Part shown: in pieces, positions 50,687 to 58,697 of the stretch | Layout of the letters: each line of letters starts with the position of its first letter | Numbering within the stretch: position 1 is the stretch's first letter | From: Propionicimonas sp020161015 | Lineage (GTDB): Bacteria; Actinomycetota; Actinomycetes; Propionibacteriales; Propionibacteriaceae | Length of the DNA: 64,000 bases | Direction of reading: 5' to 3' | Assembly: GCF_964266745.1 (NCBI RefSeq) | Contig: NZ_CAXWGX010000003.1 | Span: 24,255 to 88,254 of the forward strand | The notes under the pieces: model-generated | What the model was told of the DNA's origin: nothing | What the model saw: only the letters and a program-made list of their open reading frames with translations | Database searches by the model: none | Translations under genes and position numbers: made by a program

Positions 50687-53600
50687 TCAGCCGGCGGCCG
50701 GGGTGACCCGGAAGCCGGCGACGCTGACCTTCACCGGCAGGCTCGTGAGGGCGGAGCTGGTGTACGACTTCACGCCCAGCGCCCCGGAACCCTGCAGGGC
50801 GGCCGTGCCGTCGGTGGCGCTCACCTGGTCCGCGGACGGTTCACTCGCCGAGGCGCGCCACGCCCGGCCGCCGAGAGTGGTGGTCCCGGTGCCGGACACG
50901 TCCAGCCGCAGCTTCACGCGGTCGCCGGCGGCGTAGGCGAAGCTGCCCAGCGTCACCGACTTCAGTTGCGTCTCGACCCCGGAGACCAGCCGCGACAGGT
51001 ACAGCTGGAGCGAACCGTTGGTGTTCACCCGCGCGGTGAGCTGGTAGTAGGTGGTCGTGCCGCTCATCCGTGCCAGCAGCGAGTGGCTGTACGCGCCGCC
51101 GGTCGGCACCTTGTCGATCGCGAAGTCGGTGACCACCGAGACGTCCCGCGCGGTGGCGGAGGCGAGGTAGGCGACCGGCCCCTTGCCCCCGGCCGGGATC
51201 GTGACCAGGCCCTGCGAGCCGTTCACCGAGAACATGGTGGTCGAGGTGATCGTCCAGGAGCCGCCGGTGTCGGCCGTCCCCCACGTGGACGCCAGTGTGC
51301 GCGCGAAGGCGTCCGAGGCGATCACCGTGGTCGTGGGTGCCGCGACACTCACTTGCCGGTCGGTGCTCGCCGTCCGCCCGGTGTCGTCTGTCACGGTCAG
51401 CGTGATGGTGTAGGTGCCGTCGGCGGCGTAGGTGTGCGACGCCGTGCGGCCCGTCCCGTGGGCGCCGTCGCCGAAGTCCCAGGCGTACCCGGCGACGGCC
51501 CCGTCGTCGCTCGAGGCGGAGGCGTCCACCGCCACGGACAGCCCGGTGGCGTTCGCGGTGAACGAGGCCGTCGGTGCCGCGTTCGTCACGACCACCTGCC
51601 GGGTCGCCGAGGTGGACGCGCCCTGGTTGTCGGTGACCGTGAGCTTCACGGTGTAGGTGCCGTCGGCGGTGTAGTCGTGGGTGGCCGTGCGGCCCGTGCC
51701 GGTACCGCCGTCGCCGAAGTCCCAGGCGTAGCCGGTGATCGTCCCGTCGTCGGTGGAGCCCGAGGCGTCCACGTCCACCTGCCACGCGCCGGTGGTGGCG
51801 GTGAACGCGGCCACCGGCGGCTGGTTGGCGGGCGGGGTGCCGCCGTAGGGCAGCACCTGGATGGCGTCGACGCTGGCCCGGGTGGGCAGGCTCGTGGTGC
51901 CCGAGCCGGTGTAGAAGCGCAGGCCCACCGCGCCTGCGGACTGGAGGCCGGCCGTCGCGTCCGTCGTCGCCACCATCGGCGCGGGCGGCTCGGTGCCCGA
52001 GGCGCGCCACACCTTTCCCTCCAGCGTGGTGGGTCCCTGGCCCAGGACGTCGAAACGGACCTTCAGCCGCTCGCCGGCGGCGTAGCCGAAGCCGTTGACG
52101 ACGACGGTCTTCAGCTGGGTCTCCGCTCCGGAGACCACGCGGGAGAGGTAGAGCCGCAGGGCGCCCGACGTCTCGATCCGGGTGTTGAGTGTGTAGGAGG
52201 TGGTGCCGTTCACCCTGGCCATGGTCGTGTGCAGGAACGCCCCGCCGGTCGGGACCGCGGCCAGCGCCACGTCCGTGGTGAGGGTGATGTCCCTCGCCGA
52301 TACCGACGGGAGCGTCGCGGAGGGCCCGGAGCCGGCACGGGACACGGTCACCTGCCCGTAGGTGCCGTCGGTGGCGAAGTAGGCGGCGCCGGAGTCGGTC
52401 CACGAGCCGCCGACGTCCGCGGCGCCCCACCGGGAGCCGACGCGGGCGAACGCGTCCGAGGCGAGCGGGGCCACCGTTCCGGGAGTGGTCACCGTCCACG
52501 TGTTCGAGGTGGCGGTGGTGGTTCCGTCGTCGGCGACCGCCCGCCACTCATACGTCGCACCGGCGTCCAGCCCCGTCCAGGGAACGGTCGCCGTGGCCCC
52601 GGAGGTGACGGTCGCGGTGCCGATCGGGGCGAAGGCCGTCGGCTCGTCCGGCAGCACGAAGGGAACCGTGAACTGCGAGTTGTCGTCGGTCTCGAACTGG
52701 TTGAGGCTCGTCGACCAGGTGCGGGCGCTCATCGTGTCAGCGACGGGGTCGAAGGTGTAGTAGCGCAGCCAGCCGTCGCCACCGTTCGGGCGGTCCTGGT
52801 AGTTGGAGAGCACCTGGTGGACGGTGTCGCCGCAGGAGTTCAGGTCGGAGCGCCGGGCCTCGCCGGTGCTGTTGTGGTAGTGCCCGTTGAGCACCAGCCG
52901 CACCGTGCAGTGGGTCCTGACCAGGTTGGTCCAGATGGTCTCCGGTGGCGTCGCCCCGGGGCGCTCGGTGATGGGGGAGCGGTTGCCGTTCTCCGCGACG
53001 AAGGCGTGGGTGGCGATGATCGCGAGCCGGTCGGGGTAGGCGTCGAGCACCTTCGCCGCCCAGTCCATCGCATAGTCGGGGGCCTCCCACTCCAGGTTCA
53101 GCACGAGCCAGTCGATCCCGCCCGCGCTGAACAGGGCGAAGTTGTCCATGTTGCGACGGTCGACCGGGTCGGCCCCGAACAGGTTCTGCCCCAGGTAGCC
53201 GCCGTAGCGTGCGGTGGACGGCGCCCACGTCGCCGTGGCGTAGCGGGACGGCGGGAAGGCGGCGTCGTAGGCGGCGAAGGCGCCGGTGGTGGTGTCGAAG
53301 TCGTGGTTGCCCCCGACGACCGTGTACGGCACCGCCGCGGCGTCCAGGATCCCGAACGCGTCGGAGATGACCTGCCACTGGCTGGCCACGGCGGGGTTGC
53401 TGACGAGGTCGCCGAGCTGGGCCACGAACGCGGTGTTGAGCTGCGTCCGGCTGTCGGCGACCCACTGGATGTGCTGGTTGAGCAGCGCCGTCCGGCCGTT
53501 GTAGGTGTAGTTCTGCGTGTCCGGGACGGCGACGATCGTGAACGGCTCCCCGGCCTGCGTGGCGTCGGCGCGGCGTCCCTCGAAGCGGACGTCGAGCGGG

Positions 53601-53776
53601 CCGCCGTCCGGGTCGGAGGCGGAGACGGACAGCGACAGCGAGGTGCCCGCGGCGGTGCTCCCGTTGGCGGGCGCGACCAGGACGGGGACGTCGGGCGTGG
53701 CCGCCTGCGCCGGTGTGGGGGCAAGGAAGGCCAGGAACAGTGCTGCGGCGGTGATCGCCGGACGTCGGGATCTCAT
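50687..53776 (-). CDS. Secreted multidomain calcineurin-like phosphoesterase with PKD domains
   Basis: 1029 residues, with GGAGG 5 nt before the ATG. There is a signal peptide at 1-26. The metallophosphoesterase spans about 78-345, with the metal-site motifs VPDTQNY, LGDLV, GGNHDFD, THAF and NGHYHN. A fibronectin-like segment follows (380-432). Two homologous laminin-G-like beta modules (440-640 and 826-1029, both opening SDAFAR) flank two PKD domains (652-820, each with YAWDFGDG). Likely an extracellular phosphatase or nuclease that binds polysaccharide. There is no sortase or membrane anchor at the C-terminus. Confidence 0.88.
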   Translation of the reverse strand: MRSRRPAITAAALFLAFLAPTPAQAATPDVPVLVAPANGSTAAGTSLSLSVSASDPDGGPLDVRFEGRRADATQAGEPFTIVAVPDTQNYTYNGRTALLNQHIQWVADSRTQLNTAFVAQLGDLVSNPAVASQWQVISDAFGILDAAAVPYTVVGGNHDFDTTTGAFAAYDAAFPPSRYATATWAPSTARYGGYLGQNLFGADPVDRRNMDNFALFSAGGIDWLVLNLEWEAPDYAMDWAAKVLDAYPDRLAIIATHAFVAENGNRSPITERPGATPPETIWTNLVRTHCTVRLVLNGHYHNSTGEARRSDLNSCGDTVHQVLSNYQDRPNGGDGWLRYYTFDPVADTMSARTWSTSLNQFETDDNSQFTVPFVLPDEPTAFAPIGTATVTSGATATVPWTGLDAGATYEWRAVADDGTTTATSNTWTVTTPGTVAPLASDAFARVGSRWGAADVGGSWTDSGAAYFATDGTYGQVTVSRAGSGPSATLPSVSARDITLTTDVALAAVPTGGAFLHTTMARVNGTTSYTLNTRIETSGALRLYLSRVVSGAETQLKTVVVNGFGYAAGERLKVRFDVLGQGPTTLEGKVWRASGTEPPAPMVATTDATAGLQSAGAVGLRFYTGSGTTSLPTRASVDAIQVLPYGGTPPANQPPVAAFTATTGAWQVDVDASGSTDDGTITGYAWDFGDGGTGTGRTATHDYTADGTYTVKLTVTDNQGASTSATRQVVVTNAAPTASFTANATGLSVAVDASASSDDGAVAGYAWDFGDGAHGTGRTASHTYAADGTYTITLTVTDDTGRTASTDRQVSVAAPTTTVIASDAFARTLASTWGTADTGGSWTITSTTMFSVNGSQGLVTIPAGGKGPVAYLASATARDVSVVTDFAIDKVPTGGAYSHSLLARMSGTTTYYQLTARVNTNGSLQLYLSRLVSGVETQLKSVTLGSFAYAAGDRVKLRLDVSGTGTTTLGGRAWRASASEPSADQVSATDGTAALQGSGALGVKSYTSSALTSLPVKVSVAGFRVTPAAG

Positions 53777-53949
53777 CGTGTCCTCCCCGGCCCGCGAACG
53801 GGCGACAGTGCCCCGAGCGGCGGGGGTGGGCCGCACTGCCAGTCTCTGGCGGGCGGGTAGGCGTGTCAATGGCGACTTCGACGCCCCCTCGACCGGAGTC
53901 CCGCTGCGTCGGCGCCTGCGGCTACGATCGCCGCGGAGGAGGCAAGCCC

Positions 53950-54435
53950 GTGTCACTGATCGCCATCGCCATCGTCGACGCCCACGGCGTCATCGGGGAC
54001 GGGGAGCACCAGCCGTTCGAGATCGCCGAGGACTGGGCCCGCTTCAAGCGGGTGACCAGCGGGCACGTGCTGGTGATGGGGCGTCGCACGCACGACGCCA
54101 TCGGCCGCTGGCTGCCCGGGCGCACCACCATCGTCGTCACCCGGAGCCCCGGCTCGGTGGTCCTGCCCACCGACGGACGGGCGGAGGGGCGCGCGGCCGG
54201 CTCCCTGGAGGAGGCGCTCGCCCTGGCCGCGGGCATCGACGACCAGGTGTACGTGGCCGGCGGCGGCACCATCTACGAGCAGGCCTGGCCACTGCTGACC
54301 GACCTCGACCTGACCGAGGTGCACGCGGTCGCGGAGGGGTCGGTCCGGCTGCCGGCGATCGACCCCGCAGAGTGGGTCGAGGTGTCGCGTGAGCCGCGCG
54401 CGGGCTTCGACTTCGTGCACTACCGGCGGCGCTGA
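53950..54435 (+). CDS. folA: Dihydrofolate reductase
   Basis: 161 residues from GTG, with GGAGG upstream. SLIAIAIVDAHGVIGDGEHQPF, DWARFKRVTSGHVLVMGRRTHDAIG, TIVVTRSPG and VAGGGTIYEQAWPL are DHFR landmarks. It regenerates tetrahydrofolate after ThyA. The family's acidic active-site residue is at or near the EIAEDW segment. The TGATG junction couples it to the next gene. Confidence 0.92.
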   Translation: MSLIAIAIVDAHGVIGDGEHQPFEIAEDWARFKRVTSGHVLVMGRRTHDAIGRWLPGRTTIVVTRSPGSVVLPTDGRAEGRAAGSLEEALALAAGIDDQVYVAGGGTIYEQAWPLLTDLDLTEVHAVAEGSVRLPAIDPAEWVEVSREPRAGFDFVHYRRR

Positions 54436-55058
54436 TGCTGCTGCCTGCCCGGATCGCACAGGGGGTTCGTGAGGGCACCGTCACGCTGGCGTTCCGCCGG
54501 TGGGAGGAGCCACGGGTCCGGGTCGGCGGCACGCAACTGACCAGCGCAGGCATCGTGGCGTTCGACGCCGTCGAGGAGGTGCCGGGGCCCGGAGACCTGA
54601 CCGAGCAGGATGCCCGCGCGGCCGGGTTCGCCGACCTGGCTGCGCTTCGTCGCCAGCTCTTCCCCGCAGTGGCCCCGGTGGCGCCGGTGCGCCGCGGCCC
54701 GCGCTCCGGCAAGGGCGGCGATCACGTGTACCGCGTCCGGCTGTCCTGGGTGGGGGAGGACCCCCGGGTGGCATTGCGCGAGGACGTCCCCTCTGTCGGC
54801 GAGCTGGCCGTCCTCGCAAAGGCCGTGGACCGGCTCGACGCGGGCCGGCGCACCGGACCCTGGACCCGGGTGATCCTGGAGTGGATCCGCGACAACCCGG
54901 GCGTGATCTCGACGGAACTGGCAGCCCTGCTCGAACGGGAGGTGCCACCGATGAAGGCCGACATCCGCCGGCTCAAGGCGCTCGGGCTCACCGAGAGCCT
55001 GCGGGTGGGCTACCGCCTCTCACCCCGCGGCCGGGCCTACCTGGACTCGCTGGGCTGA
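54435..55058 (+). CDS. ASCH-like domain fused to a winged-helix domain
   Basis: 207 residues. The N-terminal 75 residues (ARIAQGVREGTVTLAFRRWE, then GIVAFDAVEEV) resemble a compact ASCH/PUA-like RNA-binding fold. Residues 125-205 form a winged helix (NPGVISTELAALLEREVPPM, then KADIRRLKALGLTE and YRLSPRGRAYL). It may act in RNA modification, translation control or nucleotide metabolism. Coupled to folA; a function is not established. Confidence 0.72.
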   Translation: MLLPARIAQGVREGTVTLAFRRWEEPRVRVGGTQLTSAGIVAFDAVEEVPGPGDLTEQDARAAGFADLAALRRQLFPAVAPVAPVRRGPRSGKGGDHVYRVRLSWVGEDPRVALREDVPSVGELAVLAKAVDRLDAGRRTGPWTRVILEWIRDNPGVISTELAALLEREVPPMKADIRRLKALGLTESLRVGYRLSPRGRAYLDSLG

Positions 55059-55061
55059 CCC

Positions 55062-56408
55062 GTGCGGTCCCACGCCTCGGTGATGCACCTCGACCTCGAC
55101 GCCTTCTTCGCCGCGGTCGAGCAGCGCGACAAGCCCTCGCTGCGGGGCAAGCCCGTGATCGTCGGGGGGGTCGGGCTGCGCGGCGTGGTGTCGACCGCCT
55201 CCTACGAGGCGCGCCGGTTCGGAGTGGGCTCGGCCATGGCGATGAGCGAGGCGCGGCGCCGGTGCCCGCACGCCGCCTTCCTCGCCGGGCGCTTCGACGC
55301 CTACCGCGCGGCGAGCCGGATCGTCATGGGGCTCCTGCGCGAGCTGTCGCCGCTGGTCGAGCCGCTCAGCCTGGACGAGGCGTTCGTCGACCTGGCCGCG
55401 GGGCCGGAGCGCTCGCTCGCCGAGCCCGACCTGCTCGCGCTGGCCGCCGGCCTGCGCGCCCGCCTCACAGAGGAGACCGGCGGGCTGACCGCCTCCGTCG
55501 GCCTGGGCAGCTCGAAGTTCATCGCGAAGGTCGCCAGCGAGCTGGCCAAGCCGGACGGCGTCCGCCTGGTGGCGCCCGGCACCGAGGTGGCGACGATCGC
55601 CCCGCTGCCGGCCCGGGCGATCCCCGGCGTGGGTCCGGCGACGATGGACCGGCTGGCGCGGCTCGGCGTCCGCACCGTCGCGGACCTCCAGGGACTCTCC
55701 GAGGCCGAGCTCGTGCGCGAACTGGGGCGGTCCGGGGGAGAGCACCTGCACCGCCTGGCCTTCGCCGACGACGACCGGGCGATCGAACCGGAGCGTGAGA
55801 CGAAGTCGATCTCGGTCGAGGACACCTTCGAGCGCGACCTGTCCGACCCCGGCGTGCTCGCCGGCATCGCCGACCGCCAGGCCACCCAGGTGGCCCAGCG
55901 GCTGGGCAGGGCGGGCCTGTTCGCCCGCACGGTGACGGTCAAGGTGCGCTGGCCCGACTTCTCCTCCGTGACGCGCTCGCGCACCCTCGACGGGGCGACC
56001 GACCGGGTCGAGGTGGTCGCCCAGGTCGCCCGCACGCTGCTGGACGGGCTGGAGACCAGCCAGGGGGTCCGCCTGCTGGGCGTGGGGGTGTCGGGTCTGG
56101 TCGAGGTGGCGCAGGAGCCCCTGTTCGACCTGGAGACGACCGGCTCCGGGCGGGTTGTCGAGGAGGCGGAGGCGCCGCTGACGAGGCGTCCGTCCGGCTG
56201 GCTCCCTGGCGCGGACGTGTGGCACCGGCGTCACGGTGCGGGCTGGGTGTGGGGCTCGGGCCTGGGCCGGGTGACCGTGCGCTTCGAGACGGCGGAGTCG
56301 GGACCCGGCCCGGTGCGCACCTTCGCCGTCGACGACCCGGAGCTGTCCCCCGCGGCCGACCGTGACGCCGACGACGGAGGCGGTGGGACCGACCCGCACG
56401 GCGAATGA
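55062..56408 (+). CDS. dinB: DNA polymerase IV (Y family)
   Basis: 448 residues from GTG. VMHLDLDAFFAAVEQRD (metal Asp), YEARRFGVGSAMAM, PLSLDEAFVDLA (catalytic Asp-Glu), SVGLGSSKFIAKVASELAKPDG and the HhH region ARAIPGVGPATMDRLARLG are present, then the little-finger domain. Past residue 365 an actinobacterial tail of about 80 residues is present (DVWHRRHGAGWVWGSGLGRV). No QLxLF beta-clamp motif was found; EPLFDL may substitute. It performs translesion synthesis. Confidence 0.95.
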   Translation: MRSHASVMHLDLDAFFAAVEQRDKPSLRGKPVIVGGVGLRGVVSTASYEARRFGVGSAMAMSEARRRCPHAAFLAGRFDAYRAASRIVMGLLRELSPLVEPLSLDEAFVDLAAGPERSLAEPDLLALAAGLRARLTEETGGLTASVGLGSSKFIAKVASELAKPDGVRLVAPGTEVATIAPLPARAIPGVGPATMDRLARLGVRTVADLQGLSEAELVRELGRSGGEHLHRLAFADDDRAIEPERETKSISVEDTFERDLSDPGVLAGIADRQATQVAQRLGRAGLFARTVTVKVRWPDFSSVTRSRTLDGATDRVEVVAQVARTLLDGLETSQGVRLLGVGVSGLVEVAQEPLFDLETTGSGRVVEEAEAPLTRRPSGWLPGADVWHRRHGAGWVWGSGLGRVTVRFETAESGPGPVRTFAVDDPELSPAADRDADDGGGGTDPHGE

Positions 56409-56763
56409 GTCGAGGCCGCCGATTCCCGGGTCGGGGGGTCCCGGGTGTCGACGGCCTCGGCTTCCGGCTGGGCGCGCGGGGCGCCAGCGTCGTCCCGCGA
56501 GGGACGGCCGATGCGGGGGCCGGTGGCTCCGGAGGGGGACGGAGGGGGTGGCCATCCGCTCCCGCATCTGAGGTCTGGGAGAACGCCGCCTCTGGGTCTG
56601 GACGCTTCGAAGTGGTGTTCCCGGATCGAGTCTGGCAAGCGCGGACGGCCTCCGGAAGGGGTGGCACCGCGTTTACTCGCGTCCTTGGTGCGCTGAACCA
56701 CCACCGGCTTGGTACACCCCGGCCTCACGGCGGGCGCGCCACAGTAGACTCCCCCGGTCTGGG
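56409..56763. other. Gene-free stretch before tRNA-Leu
   Basis: It begins with a hairpin whose arms are CGAGGCCG (56411-56418) and CGGCCTCG (56452-56459), with an inner CCCGGG pair, a likely dinB terminator. Nothing coding is recognised in the middle. TAGACT at 56745-56750 lies 13 nt before the tRNA and is its probable -10. Confidence 0.6.
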
Positions 56764-56845
56764 GCCGGAGTGGTGGAACTGGCAGACACGCAGGATTTAG
56801 GTTCCTGTGCCTTCGGGCGTGAGGGTTCAAGTCCCTTCTCCGGCA
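56764..56845 (+). tRNA. tRNA-Leu, anticodon UAG
   Basis: Acceptor GCCGGAG (56764-56770) pairs with CTCCGGC (56838-56844), with discriminator A at 56845. The anticodon stem is CAGGA/TCCTG around loop TTTAGGT, giving anticodon TAG at 56798-56800. The long variable arm (TGCC-TTCG-GGCG type) marks a class II tRNA. The T arm contains TTCAAGT. The CCA end is not encoded. Confidence 0.95.
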
Positions 56846-56945
56846 CGTCCCGCTGAGCTGCCTGCCGAGAGGACGCCACGAGGGTGGACTCCCGCCACGA
56901 AGGCGCGGTCCTCCCGCACGGCGTGCAACCAAGCCCCTGACCAAG

Positions 56946-56964
56946 TCCTGCACCAAGTGCAGGA
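56946..56964. other. Perfect 8-bp palindrome after tRNA-Leu
   Basis: TCCTGCAC-CAA-GTGCAGGA, 100 bp beyond the tRNA and 100 bp before the FAD oxidoreductase. It could be the tRNA terminator or an operator for the downstream gene. No T-tract follows. Confidence 0.5.
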
Positions 56965-57063
56965 TGGCTCTGGACCGCGCGGGCTGGAGGGACGCACGGT
57001 TGTCGGGTGCGCGGGGACGCCAGCCGCCACCGCTCCGCCCGACCACCAGGTGAGGAGACCAGT

Positions 57064-58449
57064 GTGACCTCCGCCCCGACCGGGACCACCCCCCAGGCCC
57101 GCACCTTCCAGGCGCTGCTCGGCGGTGGTCTGGTGCTGCTTCCCGGCCATCCCGGCTACGAGCGGGGCCGCCTCCCGTGGAACCTCGCCGTCGACCAGCG
57201 GCCCGCCGCCATCGCCGTCGCCTCGAGCGCTGCGGACGTGGTCGCCGTCGTGCGGGCCGCAACGGCCGCGGGGCTGAGGGTCGTGCCCCAGGCCGGCGGC
57301 CACAACGCCGGTCCGCTCACCGGCCGCATGGACGACGCCGTGCTGCTGAAGCTGTCGGGCCTCACGGGTGTCGCCGTCGACCCCGCCCGTCGCGTCGTGC
57401 GGGTGCTCGGCGCCACGCCCTGGGCCGACGTGGTGGACGCCGCCGCTGCCCACGACCTCGCCGTCACCCACGGCAGCGGACCGGACGTCTCCGTCGTCGG
57501 CTACACCCTCGGCGGCGGGCTGTCCTGGTACGCCCGCGCCCACGGCCTCGCGTGCAACCAGGTGGTCGCGGCCGAGGTCGTGCTCGCCGACGGCACGCTG
57601 CACCGCGTGCACGCCGGCAGCGAGCCGGACCTGTTCTGGGCGCTGCGCGGCGGCGGCGGCAACCTCGGGGTGGTGACCGCGCTCGAACTCGCCCTGCTGC
57701 CGGTCAGCGAGGTGTTCGCGGGCGTGCTGCTGTGGGAGGGCTCGCGGGCCCGCGAGGTGTGTCGCGCCTGGGCCCGCTGGACCCGGGACCTGCCCGAGAC
57801 CGCCACCACGGCGCTGCGCCTGCTCGGCAGCCCGCGGCGCCCGGACGCGCACCGCCTCTTCCCCGGGCGGCAGATGGTGGTCGTCGACGGAGCCGTCCTG
57901 GGTGACCCGGAGGCCGCAGCGCGCCTCATCGCCCCGCTGCGCGCGCTGCGTCCGAGCGTCGACACCTTCGGGCCGACCCCGGTGCAGGCGGTCACCCGCA
58001 TGCACTTCGACCCGGAACTCCCCACGGCATCGGTGTCCGGCCACACGCTCCTCGACTCCTTCGACGCCGCCGCGGCCGACGCGCTGGTCGAGAGCGCCGG
58101 ACCGGACGCGCCGACCTCGCTGCTGAGCGCAGAGGTCCGCCACCTCGGCGGTGCCCTGGGACGACCGCACCCCGGCGGCGGCGCCCTGGACAGGGTCCCC
58201 GGCGCGTACGCCGCCTACGTCCTCGCCGGCGCCTCGAGCGCCGAGCTCCAGCAGCAGGGACGGGCCGACGCGGCCCGCGCTGTCGAGGCGCTCCGGCCGT
58301 GGTCCCGGGGGCGCCGCTTCCTCAACTTCACCGAGCAGCCGGCAGACGCCGCCGCCGCGTTCGCCCCGGACGCCCTCGAGCGGCTGCGCGCCGTGCGCCG
58401 TCAGGTCGATCCGGACGGTGTCTTCGTCGCCAACCACCCCCTCGACTGA
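57064..58449 (+). CDS. FAD-binding oxidoreductase (berberine-bridge-enzyme-like)
   Basis: 461 residues from GTG, with GAGGAG upstream. The N-terminal FAD domain (VVPQAGGHNAGPLTGRMDD) contains the His that is covalently bound to FAD in this family. GYTLGGGLSWYARAHGL follows, and the second covalent Cys position is not evident. LFWALRGGGGNLGVVTALEL ends the FAD domain. The BBE-type C-terminus is FLNFTEQP...VDPDGVFVANHPL. It oxidises an alcohol or sugar substrate with O2; the substrate is unknown. Confidence 0.9.
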   Translation: MTSAPTGTTPQARTFQALLGGGLVLLPGHPGYERGRLPWNLAVDQRPAAIAVASSAADVVAVVRAATAAGLRVVPQAGGHNAGPLTGRMDDAVLLKLSGLTGVAVDPARRVVRVLGATPWADVVDAAAAHDLAVTHGSGPDVSVVGYTLGGGLSWYARAHGLACNQVVAAEVVLADGTLHRVHAGSEPDLFWALRGGGGNLGVVTALELALLPVSEVFAGVLLWEGSRAREVCRAWARWTRDLPETATTALRLLGSPRRPDAHRLFPGRQMVVVDGAVLGDPEAAARLIAPLRALRPSVDTFGPTPVQAVTRMHFDPELPTASVSGHTLLDSFDAAAADALVESAGPDAPTSLLSAEVRHLGGALGRPHPGGGALDRVPGAYAAYVLAGASSAELQQQGRADAARAVEALRPWSRGRRFLNFTEQPADAAAAFAPDALERLRAVRRQVDPDGVFVANHPLD

Positions 58450-58697
58450 GCCGGGAGCGCCGGAGCACCTTCGAATCACGGCGCGGTCCCGGCCGGGCGG
58501 GTGACCCCGGCCTGTGCGACCCACGCGCGAGCGCGGATGCGTGGATGTACGTAGATCCATTCACCGCACGTCGGATTGCCGATGCCCTTGTCAGAGGCAG
58601 AAGATGCAATTACCGGCAGGTTGCCGGTCCTCGTGTACGGGCGCGGCTGCGCCGGGAGGATCAGCCTGCGAAGATCCGCCGCGACGGAAGGCTGCCC

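Noticed and set aside
50681..53860. 1059-residue rightward open frame
   Set aside because: Antisense of the phosphoesterase gene; low-complexity Gly/Arg/Val composition and no ribosome site.
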